DNA of 64,000 nt from Cryomorphaceae bacterium 1068. Lineage in GTDB: Bacteria > Bacteroidota > Bacteroidia > Flavobacteriales_D > Cryomorphaceae. Position 1 is the stretch's first letter. Each line of letters begins with the position of its first letter. A program made the translations under genes and the position numbers. The notes beneath the pieces are model-generated. The model did no database searches. It worked only from the letters and a program-made list of their open reading frames with translations, and had not been told where the DNA came from. The DNA lies in NCBI GenBank assembly GCA_027214385.1, contig JAPVXR010000014.1, positions 1-64,000 of the forward strand, read 5' to 3'. This document shows positions 36,151 through 45,800 of the stretch, in pieces.

Positions 36151-37129
36151 CCTTCAAGATTTCAGAAGTATCAATAGTATAAGCACATTTAAAATGTCCT
36201 TTCGGACAGGCTTTTTTTCCGTGTAAGCCACATGGCCTGCAATCCAGACTTTCTTGTGTCTCAACTACGAATGCTTTCTCTCCGATTGGTCCAAAGCCAA
36301 ATTGTGGAATAGTACTGCAGAAAACAGCAGTAACAGGGGCATTCACGGCAGAAGCGATATGAAGCGGGGCAGAATCATTGACGAAGTTCATTCTCGCATC
36401 TTTCATCAAAGCTGCGGATTGTAAAAAGGTGAGTTCACCTGCTAAAATGCGAATATTGCCGTGAACGGACTTTTGCTGAATCTCGGCACAGGTATCTAAA
36501 TCACCGGGAGCTCCAAGGAGGTAAACCGGGGTATCGTGATTTATTCGATCAATCATTTCAACCCATTTCTCAGCAGGAAACTGCTTGGTGAACCAAACCG
36601 ATCCGGGAGCTACGCAGTAATAGGCGCCGTTTCGTTTTAGCGGGGCAATTTTGTCGAAATCAGTCTGAGAAGGGTAGAGGACAGGCGGTTGAAAAGAACT
36701 GTCTGTCAATTCCTCGATCAAACTCAAGTTTCTTTGGACTTCATGCATTTTCTGGTCAATGACATGAGGGAATTTATGAGTGAAGGCGAAAGAAAATGGA
36801 TTTTTGGCAAATCCTATTTTAACTTTTGCTTTGGACGAGGTCGTAAGTAATCCCGATGAGGCAAAGCGCTGAAGGTTGATCAAGAGATCGTACTTATTTC
36901 TTCGCACCTCGCGTCCTAGCTTAGCCAGACTATTGTATTTGGATTTCTTTTTATCCCAAATCAAGACCCGGTTGATTTTGGGGTGGTCTTTTAGTAATCC
37001 TTCATTTCCCTTTCTCAAAAGAAAATCAATTTCTGCCTTCGGATAAAAATTTTTGAGCTTCTCGATGAGCGGAGTAGCCAAAATCACATCGCCAATAAAG
37101 GCCGTTTGTATGATGAGAATTCTCTTCAT
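36128..37129 (-). CDS. GT9-family glycosyltransferase (heptosyltransferase-like)
   Basis: The opening KRILIIQTAFIGDVILATPLIEKLK is the ADP-heptose:LPS heptosyltransferase pattern. The acceptor-binding region is followed by VAPGSVWFTKQFPAEKWVEMID and, in the nucleotide-sugar domain, NDSAPLHIASAVNAPVTAVFCSTIPQFGFGP. A cysteine cluster (LDCRPCGLHGKKACPKGHFKCA) sits near the C-terminus, as in many Bacteroidota homologues. It presumably transfers a heptose or related sugar to lipopolysaccharide core in the inner membrane. Cotranscribed with dapD upstream (7-bp gap) and the YrdC-like gene downstream. Confidence 0.88.
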   Translation of the reverse strand: MKRILIIQTAFIGDVILATPLIEKLKNFYPKAEIDFLLRKGNEGLLKDHPKINRVLIWDKKKSKYNSLAKLGREVRRNKYDLLINLQRFASSGLLTTSSKAKVKIGFAKNPFSFAFTHKFPHVIDQKMHEVQRNLSLIEELTDSSFQPPVLYPSQTDFDKIAPLKRNGAYYCVAPGSVWFTKQFPAEKWVEMIDRINHDTPVYLLGAPGDLDTCAEIQQKSVHGNIRILAGELTFLQSAALMKDARMNFVNDSAPLHIASAVNAPVTAVFCSTIPQFGFGPIGEKAFVVETQESLDCRPCGLHGKKACPKGHFKCAYTIDTSEILKVGKNKSR

Positions 37130-37136
37130 AAACAGA

Positions 37137-37949
37137 CTAGACGGCTACTTGATACTCACGAAGAGCATCGTTTAATGAAGTTTTTAAATCGGTTCCTGCA
37201 TTTCTCTGACCAATGATCAGTGCACACGGTACTTGATAATCTCCGGCAGGAAATGTCTTCGTATAACTTCCGGGTATCACAACGGATCTCTCAGGAACTT
37301 CACCTTTAAAAGTGACAGCTTCATCGCCTGTTACGTCGATGATGTGTGTGCTTTTTGTCAATACAACGTTCGCACCGAGCACTGCCCCTTTTCCCACTCT
37401 CACACCTTCTACGACTATGCTGCGTGACCCTATGAATGCTCCGTCTTCAATAATCACGGGAGATGCCTGAAGTGGCTCCAGTACACCACCGATCCCAACT
37501 CCTCCGCTCAAATGGACATTTTTGCCTATCTGTGCACAGCTTCCAACAGTGGCCCATGTGTCTACCATGGTGTTTTCGTCTACGTAGGCTCCAATGTTGA
37601 CATAGGAGGGCATCATCACTACGCCACGCGCTAAAAAAGCTCCGTATCTCGCAATAGCATGCGGAACAACTCGAACACCTTTTTCTTTGTAGTTCGACTT
37701 GAGCCGCATCTTATCGTGAAACTCAAAAGGACCGACTTCGATGGTATGCATTTCCCGCATGGGAAAATACAGAACCACTGCTTTCTTGACCCATTCGTTC
37801 ACAGCCCAACCATCGTCTGAAGGAGCTGCACAGCGGAGCTCTCCCAGGTCAATTTTTTCAATGACTTCTTCAATCGCTTGGCGATGAGAAGGGTTATTTA
37901 TCAGACTTCGATCGTTCCAGGCTTCTTCAATAAGAGACTCTAAATCCAT
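37137..37949 (-). CDS. dapD: Tetrahydrodipicolinate N-succinyltransferase DapD
   Basis: DapD succinylates tetrahydrodipicolinate in the lysine/diaminopimelate pathway. The N-terminal helical domain is followed by a left-handed beta-helix of hexapeptide repeats (MPSYVNIGAYVDENTMVDTWATVGSCAQIG and FIGSRSIVVEGVRVGKGAVLGANVVL). Conserved elements GEVPERSVVIPGSYTK and a C-terminal ALIIGQRNAGTDLKTSLNDALREY complete the family pattern. Length 270 aa is normal. It is first of the three-gene unit with the GT9 and YrdC-like genes. Confidence 0.95.
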   Translation of the reverse strand: MDLESLIEEAWNDRSLINNPSHRQAIEEVIEKIDLGELRCAAPSDDGWAVNEWVKKAVVLYFPMREMHTIEVGPFEFHDKMRLKSNYKEKGVRVVPHAIARYGAFLARGVVMMPSYVNIGAYVDENTMVDTWATVGSCAQIGKNVHLSGGVGIGGVLEPLQASPVIIEDGAFIGSRSIVVEGVRVGKGAVLGANVVLTKSTHIIDVTGDEAVTFKGEVPERSVVIPGSYTKTFPAGDYQVPCALIIGQRNAGTDLKTSLNDALREYQVAV

Positions 37950-38032
37950 GGTGCTTTCTTGAGGGTGGACAAAGATAAGATATCCTGAAAGCTTCAGGAG
38001 GTTTAGATGTCACTGAGCCTGTGTCCTTGATG

Positions 38033-39466
38033 TTATTTTTTTACAACGAGTAAAGTTCCATACTGAGCACCGTTGTGAGTAATCGTCAAAATATAATTCC
38101 CGTTTGGCAAATCGCTCACGTCGAAAGTGGACAACTCCGAGTTCACGATTTGCTCTTTGAGCAATCGACCATTCACATCGTAAAGTGCCATTTGGCCTGA
38201 GCCAAGAGCAAAGATTATTTGTACTACATCTCGCGCGGGATTTGGCCATATGGCAATTGACTCTTCAGCTGCATCAGTTACCGATAAGGTAGAAGAGCAT
38301 CCGGAAGCCAATCCATCAAAGAATTCATAAGTCGCGAAGAGGGCAGGTTCAACACATCCTCCGTGATTGGCTCCAGGTAGTACATTTTCAGAAGCTACAT
38401 CCTCGGCGCCATTATCGTTCATGATTTGATCGGTGGTGGTACTATTGGTGAAAGCTACCTGCTCGTCCCCATCGCAATAAAACATGCGCAGCGGCATTTC
38501 GGGAGACCAGTCGAATAGATCATTGTCTTCAAGTGCTACTCTGAGCGGATGATTCGGGTTGGTCTCAAAATTAGTCAGTACTGAATCTCTTAGCAGTTCG
38601 TCGATATTTCCGGGAAGAAGCGCATTGACTACCGTCATTTCAAATTCGTCTTGCTCACCGTCAAAATAAGGTGCTACGAGGTCGGCATAAGGTTCTTGAA
38701 CGATGTCGCTTAATTCAGTGTAAAGGTTTCCGTAAACGCTGTTGTAACCAACTAAGAGATAAATGATGTAACCGGGGTTAGAATAGGGCTCTCCGCTCAA
38801 AATAACTTCAGATTGAGAGCCAGACATATTATATGGGCCGCTCAATGGTGCACCTGCTACAATGCCTAGTTCATCCACCAGATCATTCTCTTGTGCATAC
38901 TTAAGGGCCGCCATTGATGCATGGCCTCCTTGTGAATAGCCGGTGATGAATACCTCTCCATTGTCTTGCATATCCGATGTTCCCAAGAATTCTCTCACAG
39001 CGCTGATTAAATCTATGGTAGCCGTTGCTTGAGATTCCGCGTGAACATAGGGGTGAACACCTTCATCAACCCCTAATCCCAAATAATCAGGAGCAATTCC
39101 AATATATCCCGCTGATGATAGCACGGTAACTACCAAGCTCTCGAAGTTGCGCTCAGACGGCACATCATAACGTTTGAGAACGGTACCGTGACAATAAGCC
39201 ACCATAGGGAAAGAATTGCATGAGCCGGATACGGGCAGGGTAAAGGCTCCTGATGCGATAGTAGGTTCTCCATCAGTATCTGTAGTAGTATATGTTATTC
39301 GGTAGAAATCTACCGCATATTCGACAGGAAGGGGGAAGCCAAGGAAGCTGATTAAAGCGGTGTTGTAGTTAAATACCAGTTCAGCTGAAACGAGTTCTTG
39401 AGCCTTAGCGGAATTGAAGCTGATCAGTGCTGCTAAGATTGCCAATATCATGTAGATTCTTTTCAT
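38033..39466 (-). CDS. Secreted alpha/beta hydrolase with T9SS tail
   Basis: ATG 39466 gives a signal peptide (MKRIYMILAILAALISFNSAKAQ). The hydrolase domain has the nucleophile elbow VFITGYSQGGHASMAAL (Ser), a probable Asp in MFYCDGDEQVAFTNS, and His in LPGANHGGC. The oxyanion region MVAYCHGTVLKRYD and APDYLGLGV resemble secreted lipase/prolyl aminopeptidase-like families. A C-terminal T9SS type A tail (IWPNPARDVVQIIF ... LPNGNYILTITHNGAQYGTLLVVKK) predicts export. An upstream ATG (39505) would add a non-hydrophobic leader and is less likely. Substrate unknown. Confidence 0.85.
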   Translation of the reverse strand: MKRIYMILAILAALISFNSAKAQELVSAELVFNYNTALISFLGFPLPVEYAVDFYRITYTTTDTDGEPTIASGAFTLPVSGSCNSFPMVAYCHGTVLKRYDVPSERNFESLVVTVLSSAGYIGIAPDYLGLGVDEGVHPYVHAESQATATIDLISAVREFLGTSDMQDNGEVFITGYSQGGHASMAALKYAQENDLVDELGIVAGAPLSGPYNMSGSQSEVILSGEPYSNPGYIIYLLVGYNSVYGNLYTELSDIVQEPYADLVAPYFDGEQDEFEMTVVNALLPGNIDELLRDSVLTNFETNPNHPLRVALEDNDLFDWSPEMPLRMFYCDGDEQVAFTNSTTTDQIMNDNGAEDVASENVLPGANHGGCVEPALFATYEFFDGLASGCSSTLSVTDAAEESIAIWPNPARDVVQIIFALGSGQMALYDVNGRLLKEQIVNSELSTFDVSDLPNGNYILTITHNGAQYGTLLVVKK

Positions 39467-39523
39467 CTTTTTTAATTTTTGCGAGTGTGAATTTAGGTCT
39501 TTCAATCCTATTACTTTTGTGCA

Positions 39524-39952
39524 GTGCCTCGAATACTTTCTATTGATTACGGAACAAAGCGTTGCGGTATTGCCGAAACCGATGATATGCAGATAATTGC
39601 CAGTGCATTAGAAACCATTGAGCGCCGACAATTGTTCCCTTTCCTTGATAAATACTTCAAATTTCGTGAAGTCAATGAAGTGGTAGTCGGACAGCCTTTT
39701 AAAATGACGGGAGAACTGAATGAGTTGGAAGATGAAATTCAGAAGTTTTTGCACACATTTACGCAGCGGTATCCTAAAGTTAAAGTTCACAGACTGAATG
39801 AGGCATTTACTTCAAAGATGGCATTGGAGTCGATGATCGCAGCAGGGAGCAAAAAAAAAGACAGACGAAAGAAGGAAAATATCGATAAGATTGCCGCAAC
39901 CATTATCTTGCAAGAGTTTTTAGAAAATAGAAGAAATCAACGATTAACATGA
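39524..39952 (+). CDS. ruvX: Putative Holliday junction resolvase RuvX/YqgF
   Basis: The RNase H-like fold begins at the start with RILSIDYGTKRCGIAETDD, whose first Asp is catalytic. VVGQPFKMTGE, KVHRLNEAFTSKMA (Glu) and NIDKIAATIILQEFLE (Asp) complete the active site. YqgF proteins take part in 16S pre-rRNA processing and antitermination, and some cleave Holliday junctions. The start is GTG 39524, which gives the family-standard N-terminus. A TACTTTTG box (39512-39519) lies 4 bp before the GTG, so the message may be leaderless. Overlaps clpP by 4 bp (ATGA). Confidence 0.88.
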   Translation: MPRILSIDYGTKRCGIAETDDMQIIASALETIERRQLFPFLDKYFKFREVNEVVVGQPFKMTGELNELEDEIQKFLHTFTQRYPKVKVHRLNEAFTSKMALESMIAAGSKKKDRRKKENIDKIAATIILQEFLENRRNQRLT

Positions 39953-40524
39953 GCGAAAAGGAAAAAGAAGATAAAAAGAAAGATCCCGGTCTTTCTAAAT
40001 TAATTGAAGATCAATATGTCAAAGACCGCAAAGTATTTCTTTGGGGTGGGGTAGATGATGATTCTGCGAAGCATGTCATTGACCGTTTGCTTTACTTAGA
40101 TGCCAAGCATCCGGGTAAGGATATAACATTGATCATCAACAGTCCGGGTGGATATGTCACTTCGGGTTTTGCCATTTACGATACTATGAAAACCCTCAAG
40201 AGTCCTGTTAGCACCGTGTGCATGGGACTAGCTGCTTCAATGGGAAGTATTTTGCTTTCTGCAGGTGAAAAGGGAAAAAGATTCATTTACCCGATGGCCA
40301 AGGTGATGATTCACCAGCCTAGTGGTGGGGCAAGAGGTCAATCTACTGATATTGAAATTCAAGCCAATGAGATTTTGAAAACGAAGCAAATCGGCGCTGA
40401 AATACTCGCTGAGAATTGCGGACAAACTGTAGAGAAAATCATGAAAGATTTTAACCGTGACTATTGGATGGATGCGGATGAGAGCCTTAAATACGGCATC
40501 GTAGATAAGGTTATGAAGTACTAG
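39949..40524 (+). CDS. clpP: ClpP-type serine protease, 191 aa
   Basis: The Ser-His-Asp triad is complete: Ser97 in GLAASMGSILL, His122 in VMIHQPSGG, and Asp171 in NRDYWMDADESLKYGIVDKV. Length and fold match ClpP, the tetradecameric protease that works with Clp ATPases. The N-terminal 20 residues are an unusual, very charged leader (SEKEKEDKKKDPG) in place of the typical propeptide. Because of this and the absence of a nearby clpX, it may be a second ClpP paralogue. It overlaps ruvX by 4 bp, so both are translated from one message, and is followed by a terminator. Confidence 0.9.
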   Translation: MSEKEKEDKKKDPGLSKLIEDQYVKDRKVFLWGGVDDDSAKHVIDRLLYLDAKHPGKDITLIINSPGGYVTSGFAIYDTMKTLKSPVSTVCMGLAASMGSILLSAGEKGKRFIYPMAKVMIHQPSGGARGQSTDIEIQANEILKTKQIGAEILAENCGQTVEKIMKDFNRDYWMDADESLKYGIVDKVMKY

Positions 40525-40543
40525 TATTTCGATATGTCAGAAA

Positions 40544-40573
40544 TAAGGGGCGGCCTATGGTCGCTCTTTTTTT
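40544..40573 (+). terminator. Terminator after clpP
   Basis: AAGGGGCGGCC (40544-40555 region) pairs with GGTCGCTCTT with one bulged G and a T-rich run of seven bases. Confidence 0.65.
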
Positions 40574-40575
40574 AT

Positions 40576-42849
40576 TTAGAATGGATAACCGATGGCAAAA
40601 TTCAGAATAAGGTTATCACTTACCCAAGAGTTATTCCATTTAATTCGGTCAAGCAACCACCTTTCGCCTTCTTCAAATGAGGGGTCGCGGAATGGCAGGG
40701 CAAAATCAAAACGAACGATAATAAAGTCAGCATCGATCCTAAGTCCTGCACCACCTGATACGGCCAACTCGTTCAAGAAGTCATTCCACTCAAACCGTCC
40801 ACCCGGGCGATTGGAAGCTTCATTTATCAGCCAGACATTTCCGGCGTCGATGAACAGAGCGCCCTTGAGGTAACCGCCCAAGTCAAAACGAGATTCAGCA
40901 TTCCATTCTAACATGATGTCTCCTGTTTGGTCAAAGTAACTATCGTCGGTATTCTCCTCATTTTTATAAGTACCCGGACCTACTTCTCTAGGTTGGAATC
41001 CTCTTAGTGAAGATGCACCTCCTACGAAAAATTGTTTGGCGAAAGGAAGGCTATTGGAATTGAGGTATGGGATGCCGACACCTAGGTTTTGACGAAAAAC
41101 AAGCTGGGTATATTCTGCAACATCCAAGTATAGTCGAGCGTCAAGCTGGGTTCTGGCATACTGTGCAAAAGGTACTCCGACAACAACATATTGTCCGTCT
41201 TCATTAACTTCAGAATTGGACCAATTATAGGCACCATAAAGTAGGTTTCCGGAAGACTCGAGGCTTCCGCCGATAAAGTAATTTACTACACCCCCTTTCC
41301 TTTCAGGACTATACGTAATGCTGTAGCTAGGGCCAAATATCAGCTGGTCGTTGAAACTTTCTCTATCAAGCACACCTTGTTCGAATAAATCTTCAAGACG
41401 TTGCGATGATTCCAGCAGCCTCACATAGTCTAAACGAATTAGTTTAAGATCATGAAAGGTGGTTTTATTGGTCAGCCACTCATAACCAAAGCTAGCTCCA
41501 AAACTACTCTGGGCGTAATAGTCGGGTTGATTGAATAGGCGATAGGATAAGCTATATTTAGTCTTGGGTACATTTCCTGTAAGTTTCCTTGATTTTATCG
41601 GGCCCGAAACACGAGGTACAAGTAAATCAGCCGAAAGATCAATTTCATAAGAGGTCAAACCCTTTCTTGATCCTGTGAGCTGTTGTTCATATCGCCCCGT
41701 AGCACTCAATCTCAATTGTTCGGCACCTCTGAATAAGTTTCGGTTGGTGTAGCGCAGTTGTAGGCCAGGCCCGGTAAAATTAGTAGATGTAGTCGTAAGC
41801 ACCACTTGTGAACGGAGGGAATGCTTTGGCCTTGGTGAAGTGATAATATTAGCCCTCAGCAAGTTTTTCCCGTCTATAGTATCGGTAGTAAAGCTAAGAC
41901 TTACATAATTAAAAATATCGAGCTTGTTGAGGTGTTCCAAGGTGAGGGCTTCATGTCTCTTGTTGTAAATTTCGCCGGGCTCCATAATGATGAATGGCCT
42001 TAGCTTTTCGGGTTTTATAAAGAGCTTTTCCTTGTCAATGATTGCCCTGAGACTATCTCCAATGATTTCTGTGTTTTCAGAGTCCACTGCCAAATTGATT
42101 GTTATGGAGTCAATTCTGAATTTTTCAATGGCCGCCTTTGGGGTATTGTCTTTTAAGTCCAGGCTAAGCCTTACGTGTCTGTTCTCATAACTGCTATCTG
42201 CGAGGTAGTACAGAAGCGATGGAGAAAAGTAGAAGTATCCCTCTTCCTTTAACTTTTCAGAGATGACTTCGCGCTGTGTTACAATACTACTTTTCTTGAA
42301 TAGATCCCCTTCTTTAACGATAGGTTTCTCTTGGTAGACTCTACGAAGTTCGTCACTCCAAGGATGTGGCTTTGAAGAAATTTGTAGGGTATCGAAATAG
42401 TATGGCTGTTTTGGTTCAATTCGATAGACGACAGAGGCCCTGCGCTTTGTGGTATCAACCCTCTCTTCAACATGAGCATTAAAGAAACCTGCTGCTTTCA
42501 TACGTGATTCTATGACTTCTCGGTTCTCACCAATTTTCACCTCTTGCAGTAAGGAGGGGTTGTTTCCAAGTCGGTATTTGATGAAATACTTGAGCCCTTT
42601 GTCGCCTGGTACAGAGTCAACTTGATAATATATCCAAGTCCCAGGTCGACTTAAGAAAAATCTTCTGGTGGCCTCGGGTTCTAAACCTGACAGGATCGAG
42701 TTTCTTACATCTTTAGGAATTTCAGTTTCTGCGTCTGCGTATTCTACTTCAAAACCTTCAAAGAATTTTTCGCCAGGTTTCAAGTACTTATTTGCCGAAC
42801 AGGATGCCAGAAGTATCAAAAAGACCATATTTCTAAAAACTTTCAACAC
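40576..42849 (-). CDS. Lipoprotein-type TamA/BamA-family outer membrane protein (TamL)
   Basis: A lipoprotein signal (NMVFLILLASC, cysteine about residue 17, followed by SANKYLKPGEKFFEG) precedes POTRA-like domains (about 70-330) and a 16-strand-type Omp85 barrel (about 370-757), which has QLRLSATGRYEQQL, the RGFQPREVGPGTYK segment (the conserved RGF motif in the loop 6 region) and a terminal aromatic IGYPF. The lipidated TamA form paired with TamB is characteristic of Bacteroidota. It would assist insertion of outer-membrane proteins or lipid transport. GTG start overlaps the tamB stop codon by 1 bp, preceded by GAGGAA. ATG at 42828 is an alternative start. Confidence 0.9.
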   Translation of the reverse strand: MLKVFRNMVFLILLASCSANKYLKPGEKFFEGFEVEYADAETEIPKDVRNSILSGLEPEATRRFFLSRPGTWIYYQVDSVPGDKGLKYFIKYRLGNNPSLLQEVKIGENREVIESRMKAAGFFNAHVEERVDTTKRRASVVYRIEPKQPYYFDTLQISSKPHPWSDELRRVYQEKPIVKEGDLFKKSSIVTQREVISEKLKEEGYFYFSPSLLYYLADSSYENRHVRLSLDLKDNTPKAAIEKFRIDSITINLAVDSENTEIIGDSLRAIIDKEKLFIKPEKLRPFIIMEPGEIYNKRHEALTLEHLNKLDIFNYVSLSFTTDTIDGKNLLRANIITSPRPKHSLRSQVVLTTTSTNFTGPGLQLRYTNRNLFRGAEQLRLSATGRYEQQLTGSRKGLTSYEIDLSADLLVPRVSGPIKSRKLTGNVPKTKYSLSYRLFNQPDYYAQSSFGASFGYEWLTNKTTFHDLKLIRLDYVRLLESSQRLEDLFEQGVLDRESFNDQLIFGPSYSITYSPERKGGVVNYFIGGSLESSGNLLYGAYNWSNSEVNEDGQYVVVGVPFAQYARTQLDARLYLDVAEYTQLVFRQNLGVGIPYLNSNSLPFAKQFFVGGASSLRGFQPREVGPGTYKNEENTDDSYFDQTGDIMLEWNAESRFDLGGYLKGALFIDAGNVWLINEASNRPGGRFEWNDFLNELAVSGGAGLRIDADFIIVRFDFALPFRDPSFEEGERWLLDRIKWNNSWVSDNLILNFAIGYPF

Positions 42850-45800
42850 TATTCCTCTATCTCATTTTGCTCATTCGTATTCTGTGAGTCCTCTTCAGGT
42901 TGCCTAAAAATATATCTGAATCGATCAAAATCTTTTTGAAAGACGAAGCCTCCACCTGATCGGGTAATTCTTCCAATCACGATATCCTCCAAATCGGTTT
43001 TACTAAAAACCAGCAATCGATAGCGGCCATCGGGAGTGAGTTTGTATTCTACCTCAATATTGGTCATAAACTGTTGTTGAGAGGATTGGGCAGACCCCGA
43101 ATTACCATCTTCAATGGCCACAGTGCTTCCTACTTTTACTATGATTCGATCATCCGCAAATGATTTAGCCAGGTTAACACTCAAATCAGTGTTCCCCTGT
43201 CCTGTGGCTCCCCCGTAGGAGTACATGTCGAAGTTTATATCTACCCCTTTCACATACTTATCCGAGAGACTGTTTAATTGATTTGTCAGAATCTGACTGG
43301 CGCTGTTCCGCGCTTGGTTCGCCAATACATTCGAGTCAGAACCTCCGTCCTGAGGTAGAAACGTACCAAGAATGAGAAGTGCAAACACCTGTTTGTTTAG
43401 CCGACTTTCGTTTTCTCTTAAGTCATTGAGTTTACCCTCCACAGAGCCACTCAGGGCGCCTTGTGCCTCTTCGGCCAAAATGATGTCAAAGGTAATCCGG
43501 GGTTCCAGCAGTTTTCCATCTACATTGAGCAATACCTCAAAAGGTAATTGTTGCTGAAATGCTTCATCATAAGAGGTAGAGCCATCTATCAACATTAGAT
43601 TTGAAATACCCGCGCGGGTCTTGTATGAAGCAGTGATGTCAATATTGGCATTGGTAGGCTCTCCATTCCAAACCAATTTACTTCCCGGCATAAAGTCAAA
43701 TTTTTTCTTTTGAATGTCGTAGAAAGTCATCTGATAGAAACCTTTCGTGACTTCATATACACCATTAAATCGAAGAGCGCCTGTTCGGTCATAGTCAATC
43801 CCTAGTTTTCCACTTCCCTGAATTTGCAAGTAATCACCTGCCGAAGAATCTACCACGACTTGAAAAATAGCTGATTTATCAATGGTCAACTCTCCTTTGA
43901 TTTTTGGATTACTCGCAAAAATATTCCCTTCTAATCCCTGCTCTTCCTTTCTTCTGGTTAAGATCTCATTATCTGAGCTCTTTTCGAAATTAGTCCATAT
44001 CAAAAGAGATTCGTCAAAGGCCTCCACCTCCGCCGAACCGGTTACGATGTAGCTGAAATATGTAGGTTCGTTGATTTTTACTTTGGCATCGACAATAGGA
44101 GCGGTCGGAGGGCCCGTTATACCCAGGTTTAAATCGGCAACCAGCTTTCCGTGGATAGGACTGATTGCCGTTTCAGCGATATCCACTAAGGTGAAGTCTT
44201 TGCTTTCAATCCTTAAATTCAATTGGGGATCGGTGAATTCCTTGTGTTCCACCGTTCCATCGATTGACAGGTTGCTACCATTCTTATCGGTGACGGTGAA
44301 TTGACTGAACTTTAATCCTTTAGGAGTTATTTCTATTTGCTCATCCTTAACGGTATAACCTGCGTTGAGATCAGTAGGGCGAATGAGTGCATTTTTAAAC
44401 CTTAAAAATCCGCTCAACTGTGGAGTGTCTGTGGTGCCCTCAATGGCTATATCTCCTGAGAGTGTTCCCGAAGCCTCATCGATATTATTTGCCACAAGCA
44501 CTTCGAGTAGTTGTAGATCAAGTCGGTTGAGTTCAATATCGAGGTCCAGCGCTGACAGGGAGTCATTTTGTGGGAGTATGTCTCCGTCCAGCACCAGATC
44601 TATGTGATCTCCTTTAGTACTGATAAACGTTTTGAAATTGTTGTTTTCTTTCGAAGCCCTCCAGCTCAGTGTTCCGAAATCTGCTCCTGATATTTGGAAG
44701 GTTGTTATATCTCCTTCGCCTTCAAAAGTGCCGTCATTATTTAATGAGACCTGACCATTAATGATTCCATTAAAAACTTTCTCCTCTGTATTGAACATCC
44801 CCGTGAGCGCGTGCATAGGAAAGTTTTCTGCAATAATATTCAGCGGCGAATCGCTTTCCTCTTTTTCAAGTTGGATCACTCTTTCATCTCGGTAAAGTCT
44901 AAACTCTCGGAAAGTAATTCCATCTATGTTAGAATTTATCGCGCAAGAATCCTCGTAATACCATTGTTTGCCATTTAAAACCATGGTATCTGCAAACTGA
45001 AAAGTAAATCCATTTTTAAGGACGATCGAGTCTGCTACCAAATTTGCTCCAATCCTATAAAAGTTATCAGAAGTGTCGGGATTGATGGTAAGGAGCACCT
45101 TAGCACCTTTCTCAATTCTATCCAATTCAAACTTCAAATCATCCACACCCAAAGTATCGTAAGCCATCCTTTTAATAGAAAGTCTTCTTTCCATCACATC
45201 TCCGGCATCAGTGGTAGTAATGAGAAGACTATCGAGATCAAACGCACCATACTCTATTCCCGGAAATACCGCCTCAGCGAGAAGTTTATTGTCTTGAGTA
45301 TTAAAAATAATGTTGGCCATGGAAGGCTTGAATTCACCAAGTTGGGGAAGAAATAATTCTCCAATTTCCGTTAAGTCGGAGATGGTGAGAGTTGCATTCC
45401 AGAAAGCTGTGCTGTCGTTTACAGCTTCACTTTCACCGCGTGCTATTGTTTCAGCAATCACCGATGTCAGCGAATCAATACTGCGATTTGATACAGAAGA
45501 TAACTGTATAAAGCCCCCTTCAATATTGGCAGATGTCGAATCGTCGCCTGTATAAAACTCAGCTTTTAACGGCTCGAGTGGAAAGCGGTCTCCTTCCTTC
45601 ACAAAAAGGATCTCGTCAATCAGGACATTTGCCATCGTCGAAAGGCTATCCTGTTTGAATGATGCCTTGAGGTCTATCTTTCCTCTGATGTCTTTCTCGG
45701 CATATCCGAGACCTTGCAAGTCTATTCCGCTTACGGTTCCCGATACCAGAGCATCGATTCCTGAACTGAAATCCAGTGTTCCTCCAAGCGAAGCTTTGGC

